Program-made: the position numbers and the translations under genes | Notes under the pieces: model-generated | Told to the model about the DNA's origin: nothing | Database searches by the model: none | What the model saw: the letters and a program-made list of their open reading frames with translations, nothing else | Shown here: piece after piece, positions 22,667 to 33,134 of the stretch | Layout: each line of letters starts with the position of its first letter | How positions within the stretch are numbered: the stretch's first letter is position 1 | Assembly: GCA_004794785.1 (NCBI GenBank) | Contig: SJOL01009733.1 | Location: 45,863 to 109,862, forward strand | DNA: 64,000 nt | Direction of reading: 5' to 3' | From: Opisthorchis felineus | Taxonomy: Eukaryota; Platyhelminthes; Trematoda; Opisthorchiida; Opisthorchiidae

Positions 22667-23170
22667 GGTTCGTATTTCGCGAATGAGCTAGCCCAACCAC
22701 TGGACATTCGCCTGGACTGTCATTCTTATATATATCACCGCCTTCAAATCACAAACCCATATACTTCTCAAATACACAATCGTTTTTGCGCTCTTCTCAC
22801 GTACCATTTCCTCGACTATTTGTGAGACCTGCAATGCGTGGTCGTCTGATTGTTATTACTTGCTTGAAGTGGGCCATCGCCGTGAGTGATATCGGCAAAG
22901 CTAAGGGTCAATTATATATTTGCTGCGCTCGCACACATTGATGATTAATTTCCTCTCGCAAGTGTGAACAACATCAATTTTAAATTGCACACCGAAATAT
23001 CTGTTCCATTTGAAATACGACGAATTCTCCAAAGAAATGGAAACATCCGATCTGAAAATGATTCCCAGCGGCAAATTCCAAGGCTTCCAGATAACCGAAA
23101 ACCGCCGAATTTTCGTTCGATGATATTTTAACGACAGTTTGTTCCCTTCTGCGATGTCTACAAAACGGCA
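22667..23170. repeat. Repeat family D, copy 1
   Basis: 22667-22741 is nearly identical to 24840-24914, and 22875-23170 to 24909-25203, differing by a few substitutions. This copy has about 135 bp (22742-22874) absent from copy 2; that segment has a diverged counterpart at about 29000-29110 in copy 3, so it was probably lost from copy 2. Several frames on both strands stay open in both close copies (for example minus 22901-23209), which with so few substitutions is not evidence of selection. Confidence 0.75.
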
Positions 23171-24339
23171 ATAAATTGCACGCAAACCAGACTTTGCTTC
23201 GACATTCACCTTGTCAAATCATTTCCTCTCCACTGCCGCACGCCTCTTCGACCAGTGCCAGGAGGTATGTCCAAATCCCATTAAATTACAATTTTATTTC
23301 GCTTCCCAATGTACGTCGGTGCATTTTGCTCAAATTCAACAACGGTACCTTCATCAAGGCAGATGGCCATTGCCTGAGCCGTCTGCCTACACGCTGCTAA
23401 CTTCCCGCTTCTTTGGAATTTATGTTTCTTCCTTTGAGAACGTCTTCAGCGTCTTTGCTATTTCGACCTGTTCCGTCTTCTTCCAATTGTCACATTCAAC
23501 GCTTGATTTTCTTGCAGCATAATTTGACAGAATTATGAGTGGAATAAACAAGCCCATCACACAAAGCGTCGGTCCGCGTCCTCTGTTTAATACATGAAAT
23601 CGCTCGGAGTTTCTCGCTAGACAATGTCACTGTTGTACAGAGCAGCGTATTTGGCGGGATGATAATATTCTAGATGCGGAATTTGGTTCTGGGATCTTTG
23701 TCGTTCATTATCCGCGAAGGTAGCGGGTGATAATCTACAAGTCCATTTGTTGTGTGAAGGCGAATTGGCCACGTGGTGGATTGTATCTTCAGAGCTGCAC
23801 TCCAATACACATGTTGCAGGAATCAGTAAGCGCATTTGCATGTAGGGTGTTGCAGATGTGTTCCCCATATTGATTTCTTCGGTCAACAAATTGATGAGTT
23901 TCTGCTGAGACGACATGTTACTATTGATGCCAACATTCATGACACCGCGGCTGTCATGGAATGTTACATACGTTTGTATTTGGAAACACGGGACACTCCG
24001 AAAACTTATTAGTATTTTGCGTTCGCCGATTGAGATATTTGGTTGGAGACCGTAGATATGCATAAGAAAATATATTTTGTCTTTCGGGAAACTTGTGAGA
24101 CTGGTCGACTTGTCCGATAATGTTATATCACCTTAGCGTTAAACGTTGACCGGTTGCCCAATGGTCTGCACCATTCAGGATATGAAGTCTTTGCCGGGCG
24201 TTCCATGCTTCTACACTGACAGTCTGAGATGACATGGAGTTTTCCAGTTGAAAAGTTAACCTGAATGATACTGTATGCACGCCGCTATCCAGTATAGCGA
24301 ACTTTCTGGAAAAACTTTGCAAGTGTATTAACATTTTTG
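23171..24339. other. Unassigned
   Basis: Contains a 148-codon minus-strand frame at 23617-24063 and a 103-codon plus-strand frame at 23211-23522. Neither shows a recognisable domain. The minus frame has the composition of ordinary protein but no motif, signal peptide or repeat; it could be an exon, with no splice-site evidence that I can defend. Confidence 0.3.
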
Positions 24340-25203
24340 TTCATCGCCCAGTTACCAATCTGAATACGTTCGTTTGTTCCATTCCGGGGTAGTTTCGAAA
24401 ACACTCCCACAAGCTGCATTCCTTGCAAGATTTTTGGGATCTGCTCGGCTGCTGGAAAGCTTTCAGGTGATGGTCATTTGACTGCCGGAAAACTGCATGC
24501 GGATGTCCAACGGTTGCCTCAGAGGAACTGTACGGCGCGGCATTGTTGCAATCCTGTAGAATTTGAAAACGTGTGCACAACTGTGGCTGAGCCCATTCTA
24601 GGTGGGAAATTAACTTTTGTCCATGTCGGTAAACCACGTGCAGGGTTACAAGTCCTGAATAGGCACACTGCGAAAAACGAACAGTTTGGACATTTTGCTT
24701 CCTATTTGCTAGACGCGTCTGAATATTCCCAGTGTGGCAAATAAAGCAACAGTTGTTTTTGGCAAGAAACAGTCTGCGCCGCAGACTACAGCTGGACATG
24801 CCACCTCCACATGGCAGGCTTTAGATTTGCGAACCACATGGTTCGTATTTCGCGAATGAGCTAGCCGAACCACTGGACATTCGCCTGGACTGTCATTCTT
24901 ATATATATCATCGCCGTGGGTGATATTGGCAAAGCTAAGGGTCAATTATGTCTTTGCTGCGCTCGCACACATTGATGATTAATTTCCTCTCGCAAGTGTG
25001 AACAACATCTATTTTAAATTGCACACCGAAATATCTGTTCCATTTGAAATACGACGAATTCTCCAAAGAAATGGAAACATCCGATCTGAAAATGATTCCC
25101 GGCGGCAAATTCCAAGGCTTCCAGATAACACAAAACCGCCGATTTTTCGTTCGATGATATTTTAACAACAGTTTGTTCCCTTCTGCGATGTCTGCAAAAC
25201 TGC
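24340..25203. repeat. Repeat family D, copy 2
   Basis: The right part (24840-25203) is the close relative of copy 1. The left part (24340-24800) aligns to 28420-28900 with moderate divergence (TTGTTCCATTC, GGAAAGCTTT and GCCTCAGAGGAA/GCCTTGAGGAA blocks). A 152-codon minus-strand frame lies at 24341-24799, but it is not open in the 28.4-kb relative. Confidence 0.65.
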
Positions 25204-28200
25204 GGACCTGAGCATTTAAATCTGCTTTTAATTCGCAATTTAGTTGTGGGGTCAAAATATCTGTCTTCCGAATCCTGGTTGCTTGAATTGAGTACCAAAT
25301 CAGACAGGCATCCGGGAGCTTGAAATCTTGCTCTCAACTACTTGTGCATAATTTTGTTTAAATTTGAATAATTCCAAAAATCCTATTGGTGGACAACTTA
25401 CATACTAATGACGGTGAATGTGCTCCGAAGACATTTATGGTTATCCCTCAAAGATGAATATTTTGAGTTCATGTATGTTTGTTAAAAAACTTTGACCATA
25501 TTTGTACATGGTGGTTCACGCGTGCTTAATCGTGCACACAATTCTGGATATGCGCATTGCCTCGAATACTTGCGTAAACGTCATTGAGTAGGTGAAAGCA
25601 AGGCGTGATTACATGTGTCTGGTCAAGTAGATAATCAAGTTTGTTTAATCCGATAAGTCAATGATAATCTGGTATGACTGCAAGTGTTTTCAGAACACAG
25701 GAGTACACCTGTCACCACAAAATACGATCTCCTATTTTATGCGCTGTAATAGTATGGTTAGCAACCGACTCCGAATAATAGTGCTCTTTACTTCCCGTGC
25801 GCAATTTAACGGTTATAGAATGGCCACGCCGCAAATAGGGGTGCTCTGCACATGCATCCAATTACAGGAAAATGTATGGGCAGCCCTACCAATCTACACG
25901 GAGTTTTGAACGATTATCAGTATGGTGACCTACGTTCCACAGCAGCCATTTGACCAACACGATACTTATCCGCATATTTCACCACTTCAACTGGGTTTCG
26001 GGAAATAAGCCGTATATTTGTTAATAATAATTTCTAAGCTTCAAAACTGACAGACTATTTGAGTGCCTAGGGGTTATGGTTAGCCAACAAATGGAACTTA
26101 ACCGTCATTGAGCAATGCGATAACACATTATTAGTGGATTAGTGCTCACAGTGGTGCATGCTTTTCTGTTTGATAAAGCAGTTTATGCAAACGTGCAATC
26201 CTATGCCAAGATTCAAGGGATCGAGCTGTAATGAGACTTTTCGATAACACTAGACTGTGTTGTGCATACGCCTGATCGCACTAGATTTTTCATCCGCATC
26301 ATAACGTGTAATGGACCACTCTTTACCTGACGCGAATCCCAAAGCGTCTGTTGAAGCGCATTCACTCACGTCAGTTGTTCATGTAGTGTTTTCTTAGTGG
26401 GTTTGATCGCCATTGTTCTAGCGAAGAAATTCCCTTGTATGCTCTGGTTACCACTGAATCGAAAACCTATTCACCTGAAAGCGTTAAACATATCGGCTTA
26501 CGTTTATGCTTTGCTATGAATAATTTGGCTCTGCGCACAATTGAAATGGTCTTTGGATCACGTTAAGATACTTCATTTCAGTCTCCCCAGACGCAACAAA
26601 AATATGACTCGTGCCAAATCAATCCCAAATTATGTCCTACTTGTCTTACATTTGCCACAATGCGCTCTGAGTTGAAACACAAATTCACGTACGTGAAATA
26701 TGACGGTTCCTAAATTGATGCGGCATGCCTATCTCCAATGTTTGTCCATCCCCACTACCCCTGTCTCGGTCTCACTCAAAAGAATTTGCACACTGTTGAT
26801 GCGCTCCGGGAGTGCTTACTTACTTAACAATACTCATACCCTAAGGATAAGACTCGACGATTGTAAAAGCTTTATGTTTTAACGTGTTCTGTAATTGGTA
26901 AATTGGTATCATCATTATTTGTCTAAATGGGGGTGTTTGCCCCCTATGAATCTAGTATTTGTTTTTCTGCAACCAACGGAATAATTTTTCTAAATCTTTG
27001 GTCTTATATCGATAGTGGGTGGTGAAACAATGTTTGTTGGATAACGCAACCGCTTTGCGGTTTTCTTGGAAACCGCTTCAAATTTGCCAGCAAACCGAAT
27101 TAACATGCCAACGTTTTAAATTACGGCGTACACATTTATGTGCTTGCGGTGCTCAGTGATATACACCTGACGATCTGTGTCGTGGTATTTTTGTAATACG
27201 CATTTCATTCGAATAAGCGCATTTTAATTTCATTGCATTATGCAGAGCAATTCTAAGACTATTGTGTTCCACAACTTTTATTTATCATTTGCTGTTGATA
27301 CAAAATATCGCTGCGTAAACATAACCACTGAGCGTAACGAAGCGCCGTTTTAGGTTGTTCGCATGAGTGAATGTTTCTTCGCGAAAAGCGCCCAGGAACG
27401 ACGCGGTTCGATTTGCGTTCTTAAAACACAGTCTGAATGCCAAGCAATTTTATCACAAAATGTGCGATTGGTCAGGGTCTCTGCACTAAAATGTCACTTG
27501 CAATTCAACGGTCTTCAAACTTCGGCCTGAGAACAAATTATTATTTACAATTCATTGAGGGTTTGTATGTTTACTTTTATTCATTCGAGGGAACTTGTCC
27601 AATGACGTCGGTGAATGACTAGATCAAGGCGCTCCAAAATGGACTTAACTCATCAACCAGAGGTTTTCGGCGAACTAACTAATGTCACAGCAATTGTAAT
27701 TAAAATGTGCGGCTACAGGGACACCATAGGGCAATTCTAAATTACATCGAACACTACTGCAAAATTAGAATAAATGGACAACAACTGATCAGCTTACGTT
27801 GCATGCGGTCCTGCATTTATTGCATTTCGATATAAGCCCAAATCCTCGCATGAGCTAAAACACTTTCGGGCCAAACGCAATAATGTAGAGCACTTGGGAA
27901 ATTCGACTTAGAGCACGCTAAAACCGGAAGACATTGGGAACGTCACGCGAGCTCATTAAAGCTGTTGTTAACATCGCAACTCATGTCATTTGCATTCCTG
28001 CATTCAGCTAACATTGCTTGTGCATAATATATGATATTTGGGTCCAGCAGGCACCCATGCTAATAAAACAAGGTAAATATCCAGTCCTTTTAAGATGTTT
28101 TGCCTTATGAGCGAATGATCACAAGAAAATGTGTCGGGAATATGATGAAACCTGCCAACCGGACGTGATGCTGAGCGACCAGTCCGCAAAACACATACCA

Positions 28201-28417
28201 TACATTAGTCGTTAGTTGGGATAAATTCCAAGAGTATTTGTATACTTATGCAATATTGAACAACATATATAACAACATGACTGACGTAATACATTGACAC
28301 GTTAGTGAACGCAGAATAGATTTTTTTTCGAATTTCCTTTAATGTTAACATCGTTTCTATTAAACACGCCGCGTACACCAGCAGCAGGAGGCAAGTCCAA
28401 ATGACCACAAACATCAT
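25204..28417. other. Unassigned 3.2 kb
   Basis: Frames are short on both strands (longest about 80 codons) and no repeat relationship inside the window was recognised. AT-rich, intron- or intergenic-like. Confidence 0.5.
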
Positions 28418-29280
28418 TACAACATTTATTTATCACCTAGGATCCAATCTGAATGTGATTTTTGTTCCATTCTATGGTAGTTTTAAGCTGCTTTGCTCGC
28501 AAGAGTTTCGGAACCTGATTGGCCGCAGGAAAGCTTTGAGATAATGTTTATTTTGGCGTGTGTCAAGTGAGCGCAATTGTCCAACGACTGCCTTGAGGAA
28601 GATTTACGGTGGGACCTCAGTGCAATCCCGCGGAACTCCACTGCGTATGCACAAATATAAATAAACGCATAATAAACGTGTTGAGTAACTCGAGCGTGTT
28701 TACATCAGTCAAGCCCTTGCGGTACGGCAATCGCTAAAATGACACGCTGTAAACAACGGACAGATTGGACATTTCGCTTCCCAATTTTTCGGAAGTATCA
28801 GAATATTCCAAATGAGGAGAGTAAGGGGGCAGTAGTTTTTGACAATGTTTACCAATGCGGATCACAGCTGGACAGGTAGCTTTTATATAGTATGCTGTAG
28901 ATTTTGCTGACCACATGATAACTTGTTCGCAAATGAGCTAGACTTCCTGCTCCACGTTGGCCGAGACAATATTCTCTATACATATCAAAGCGTCCCAATT
29001 ACAAGCCCGTAGATTTCTAAGATACTCGGTCATGTTTGCACTCTTCTGACATGTCATTATGCTAATCAGTTTGTGAGATATGCATTGAGCAGTCGTTCGA
29101 ATGTTGCTACTAATATTTATTTAAAGGAAACTGACGTTTTGGCCCCTATTGGAAAAGTTATATATTATTCGCACAGATGCATTCACTGATGAATAATTCC
29201 ATCTCACAAATGCGAGCAACATTGACTACTAATTACATAATGATCTGGTCGCACTGCTCCAATTGCAACATCCGTCGTTC
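28418..29280. repeat. Repeat family D, copy 3 (diverged)
   Basis: Matches copy 2 in its left part and copy 1 in its right part, including the segment missing from copy 2. Landmarks are TTTTTGTTCCATTCTATGG (28460), CCTTGAGGAAGATTTACGG (28591), GCTGGACAGGTAGC (28868), GCAAATGAGCTAG (28930) and AATTACAAGCCCGTAGATTTCT (28998). Confidence 0.55.
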
Positions 29281-29831
29281 GCCAGCAGGAAAAGATACAT
29301 ATAACTCCCAACAAACATCATTACTTATCACGTTCACTGTACATTATTCTCTTTCAGACTGTTTGGTTTTTGTTCCCAATTATATATTTTCAATTTCAAT
29401 TTACATCAAAGTGATTTAGACTAGTCTGACTACACAAACACAAATCTACGTGTTCAAGTACTGGAAATACGACGTTTCCCAAGTAGGAAAACCTAAACTT
29501 AGAAGACCAGTGTTTGTGTACAATTCCAGCTGTAAGCCAAACCACACAATCCTTGGCTCACAATATTCTGATTTATTTAATAACAAAACGGATGCAACGT
29601 AGATAAAGGTGAAACTTTTTATTTATACAAAGAATAATCTTCGTGCGCACGTGAAAACTGACGAACAAGTTCACGTCTTCATATGATAGCAATTATCTGA
29701 ATCGGCAAATTTAGAATATAGCGTGTACATCTTCAAATCAAATGCGAACTAAAATTACCGTATTTAACACAAAACTGGGTTACAGAAACCGCCATTATAT
29801 GAATGCTATGCGAATCGCAGCTCCAGGTCTG
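29281..29831. other. Unassigned
   Basis: No gene or repeat recognised. Confidence 0.4.
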
Positions 29832-30506
29832 CCATATATCTAAACGTGTCAAATTACCTGAAACCAGGAGTCATTTGCAAATGTATTCCCGCAATCGTAA
29901 ATATCAGTCGTATTCTGCTTGGGATTGCGCGTGTTGGTTATTACAACATCCCCTCGCCTCACAACTTCAGACCAATTGCTTCGTATCGTCCTTATACTCC
30001 GGGATATCCGGTCAAAAGAATGTCAATCCACTGAATACTATCTAAGGAGAGCATTGTTATATTCTTTGTCGATCAACGAGCATAAACATGTGTTTTGCAT
30101 ACGGTCTGTGACAAACTGTTTCAGGTGTGTGGAAGGAAAGGCTTCCACGAATAGCCCGAAAAACATGTGCTGTGATGCTGTCATAGAGCGGGCAGCACAA
30201 AGTGTCAAGATACTAAGGAAACATTCTTCAATTTCTAAAAGTCTGTAGGCAATTTTGGTCTTCATTTATCTGATATAGTTCAAGGTCGTGAGCGTTCCAG
30301 ATAACCCAGGTTGCAGCGACATACAAAACTGATGGGAACGTTTGTGTTTATTTGAACATGTCAGTCTGGGCGAAGTGGTCAGCAATTCTTTAGTAACCGA
30401 AGGCAGGAATCTAAGATTACTTTACACCGCCATATATCTGAACATGTCAAATTACCTGAAACCGGGAGTCCTTTGCAAATGTATCCCCGCAATCGTAAAT
30501 ATCAGT
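29832..30506 (+). repeat. Pair of 77-bp direct repeats 600 bp apart
   Basis: 29832-29908 and 30430-30506 are about 93 percent identical by eye and share a short open phrase (MSNYLKPGV ... CIPAIVNIS) in the same frame. The sequences either side do not match, so these are either a small dispersed repeat or residues of a longer, decayed duplication. No function is implied. Confidence 0.8.
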
Positions 30507-30651
30507 TCAATCCTAGTGCAGTCGAAAGCACACAAAGTCACCCATTATTCGTATTAAACAGTCACAATTCTTGATTCGGCTACTTCCGTAATGTTTAGAA
30601 AATTACTTTTAAGTGCCCCAATGTATGGGTTTTTGGATGCAGGCAAACCTG

Positions 30652-30652
30652 N
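30652..30652. other. Single N (assembly uncertainty)
   Basis: One undetermined base at the left edge of a segment (30653-30850) that is repeated at 41508-41700 and 46770-46940. It may mark an assembler join at a repeat. Confidence 0.9.
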
Positions 30653-30850
30653 AAATCAACAGCGCAATGGACACTTTCGCGTCATGGTGCTTTCCTTCAT
30701 CTTTAAATGCACACTACCTGTACGCTGGATTGCTCCACCTGCATGCAACTATAATTGTAGTGTTTTATCCAGAATGACTCATATGCACGATCTTAAATGC
30801 AGATTCCGTATGAGCACCTCATGGTTATAATATTATCCTTGGTGCGAAAT
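30653..30850 (+). repeat. Diverged third copy of part of the 5.25-kb unit
   Basis: Aligns to 41508-41700 and 46770-46940: CGCGTCATGGTGCTTTCCT, TGTACGCTGGATTG, CATGCAACTATAATTGTAG and AGCACCTCATGGTTATAA. It shows that part of the tandemly duplicated unit is a dispersed repeat. Confidence 0.75.
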
Positions 30851-32410
30851 TATGCCCGGAGGTGTTATGAAAACACAGAAGCAACTGGATGTTTTGGACA
30901 TACCAGAATACTGGAAACTCGAGTGGCTTCGCCAGTTGTTTATTGGGAGGCATTTGGTCTGTCTACATAATACCTGCGAAGCGTGACCAAAAGATCGAAA
31001 GCAACTTGGCCTCCGAAGTGAAAATATTCGGTTAGGACCACTGGGACATGCCACAAAGTAGGCCTCTTGAGAGTGGCTGCACTTTTGCCGATCACCGAAA
31101 TACAAGGTTCAGCTTGAGTTTGGTGGGACGCTGCTGTTTAGAATGGCTCTTTATTTTCGTAGTTGGCGCTTGCGGACACCACTGTGGGCGCCCGGTTTTG
31201 TACTGGAGCGTGTACCATGATTTCACCGCGTCAGTGTAGCCATATGCAATTCAGCTCATAAGTATGGAAACACACAAAGTTTGATTAAACGGTAATTACT
31301 GGGGTCAGCTCAAGACCACGCGTGCTCACAGCTCTCGACTTGATGCCTTCCGAAGTTTGCCTCGCTTACAGTTATTTTGCAAATAAATATTCACTCACGG
31401 CGCTTTCATCCGGATCCAAATTTGCAAAGGTTGCAAGTTTCCTCCTCGGGGTGAGGATGTACAAGTGTTGTCTAGTCGAGTGAGAACACGCGGATTTTTC
31501 ATCCCAAAATAATTTTACTAATATATAACCCAGGTACTTCCTTCAATCACGGTTGTTCCACGATTCCAGCTAGACGCAAATATAACACAATTTGCGAGTA
31601 ATCTGCAAGCCTGCCACCTTTTGGTGACTATCACCATCTCACCGTTCGTGTCCCTCAATTGTTTGCATAAATTAGCCAGGAAAATCACAAACCATATTAA
31701 AGCTCTGATGGTTAAGATGCAAACGGTGATCACATCTTCCCATATTTTCTTATTCAATGAAAACAGTTAGCATCAACTAAGCCAATACGTGCATAATGCA
31801 GAAGCACGCTGATTACACAAGCAGAATAGAACAGCTGTACTATTCATCACTCCCGAAAATTCGAAAGCGTGCGGATATTAGATATGGTCGTTTTGTTGCC
31901 GATCTTTATAAAAATAACCATCGCGTAAAATTAATCGAACCGCTCGAGTTAACAATTAGCTATTCAACATCGTAAAAACTGAAATCCATTTAAAATGGGA
32001 GTAGCTTCATTGTTGTTACAAATATTCCTATATATCAGAAGTGCTGTTCAAAGTTCGGTCACCTTCAGTGACCGTAATGCACAATTTGAGCAATTTCACG
32101 CGTGTAGAACTGACCCTTCCTTTTTATTTGTGCACTGATTTTCCGGACACACTCTGCTTGTCAAATCTCTAGATGAAATCGCAAACGTCAATGTAATCTG
32201 CGTAGAGAACTGCAATGCTTGCTACTGCATTGCTGTTTGATGCAAATTTTCCAGGGTTGATTGAGTTCGGTTGAAGTTTGCAACACATCTTTATCTTCAT
32301 CCTTATATATTTGTTAGTTTTTCTCTTTAATTCTCCGGGTTAATTGTTTAACTGCTTTACGTTGGAGCCAAAAGTATCCGCCGCAAATAAAATACACGTG
32401 TAGGTAAATG
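30851..32410. other. Unassigned flank of the gypsy insertion
   Basis: 31035-31100 weakly resembles 41715-41780, continuing the preceding repeat after a gap. Nothing else was recognised up to the target site of the retrotransposon. Confidence 0.4.
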
Positions 32411-32411
32411 A

Positions 32412-32416
32412 ATTAC
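32412..32416 (+). repeat. Target-site duplication, left
   Basis: ATTAC immediately before the first LTR, matched by ATTAC at 39342-39346 immediately after the third LTR. No such repeat flanks the middle LTR. Confidence 0.85.
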
Positions 32417-32707
32417 TATCAGGAAGGTCAGATTCCTGTAAGCAACCACAGAACGCCCGGAACCTACTGAGACCCTAAAACTTCACCAGAATCTCAATAG
32501 GAAAGCCGGCCAGCATCCAGGCCAGTCAGTCATTCAATCAATTCATCAACAGCAGGATCGATGAAAGTGAAATTCAAATAGCGTGTGGTCCCTTGTAGTG
32601 GTTGCACTCGCACGCACTCGCTTGTTGCAATAAAACTGTTGTGTTCCTTGTCGGTGAGTTCTTTTCTGGCACTAGGCACTGGAGAGGGATCAGCAGAAGA
32701 TATAACA
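32417..32707 (+). repeat. LTR 1 (left outer LTR), 291 bp
   Basis: Begins TATCAGGAAGGTCAG and ends GATATAACA. It has a polyadenylation signal AATAAA at 32629-32634, followed by the R/U5-like TGTTGTGTTCCTT. It resembles LTR 3 in length and in the U3 segment (CAGGATCGATGAAAGT ... GTGTGGTCCCTTGTAGT) but differs from it at about two dozen positions. It differs from LTR 2 mainly by lacking that LTR's longer central U3. The LTR starts with TA and not the usual TG, yet the boundary is fixed by comparison with the other two. Confidence 0.9.
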
Positions 32708-32710
32708 GGT

Positions 32711-32727
32711 TGGCGACGCCCGAACCC
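32711..32727 (+). promoter_or_regulatory. Putative primer-binding site, unit 1
   Basis: TGGCGACGCCCGAACCC starts 3 bp after the LTR. The leading TGG is the complement of a tRNA 3' CCA, and the CGAACC is the complement of a T-arm GGTTCG, so the site fits priming by a host tRNA. I cannot say which tRNA. The same site occurs in unit 2 at 37283. Confidence 0.7.
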
Positions 32728-32735
32728 ACATAATC

Positions 32736-33134
32736 ATGACAATAACTGCTGACGCGTTGAAGGAAATTCTGTTGCAACAACAAAATCAGTTTGAAGCGGC
32801 GCAATTACGCTTGGTGGAAACTTTGACGCAGCAACTCAAAATTCAACGACCAAATTCCGCTCCAGATACACATTCAGTCGACTCGATCGCCAACGGCATC
32901 ATGGAGTTCCATTATGATCCTGATGCCGGCCCAACCTTCGATTCGTGGTTCAAACGTTACAAAGATGTTTTCACAGTCGAACTGAAGCACAGAGATGATG
33001 CCTGGAAAGTACGCTTATTGCTCAGAAAGCTTGGCACAACGGAACACACAAGTTATTTCAACCTTATCCTGCCTAAGAACACGCGAGACCTCAGTTTTGA
33101 TAAAACCGTGCAAACAATCAACAATTTTCGGTGA
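32736..33134 (+). pseudogene. gag: gag, N-terminal part, frameshifted (unit 1)
   Basis: 132 codons from the ATG 9 bp after the primer-binding site, encoding the N-terminal part of Gag: a glutamine-rich helix region, then an FDSWFKRYKDVF segment typical of gypsy capsid N-termini. Compared with the intact copy in unit 2, two nucleotides are missing near 33113. The frame leaves Gag and stops at 33134, while the rest of Gag continues in the frame of the long downstream frame. By eye it has about 16 differences in 390 bp from unit 2. Gag forms the particle in which reverse transcription occurs; this copy could not make full-length Gag. Confidence 0.9.

Noticed and set aside
22901..25255. Paired minus-strand frames of 102 and 106 codons as a duplicated gene
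   Set aside because: The two DNA copies are so similar that frame retention is expected without selection, and more than one frame is open; no domain was recognised.
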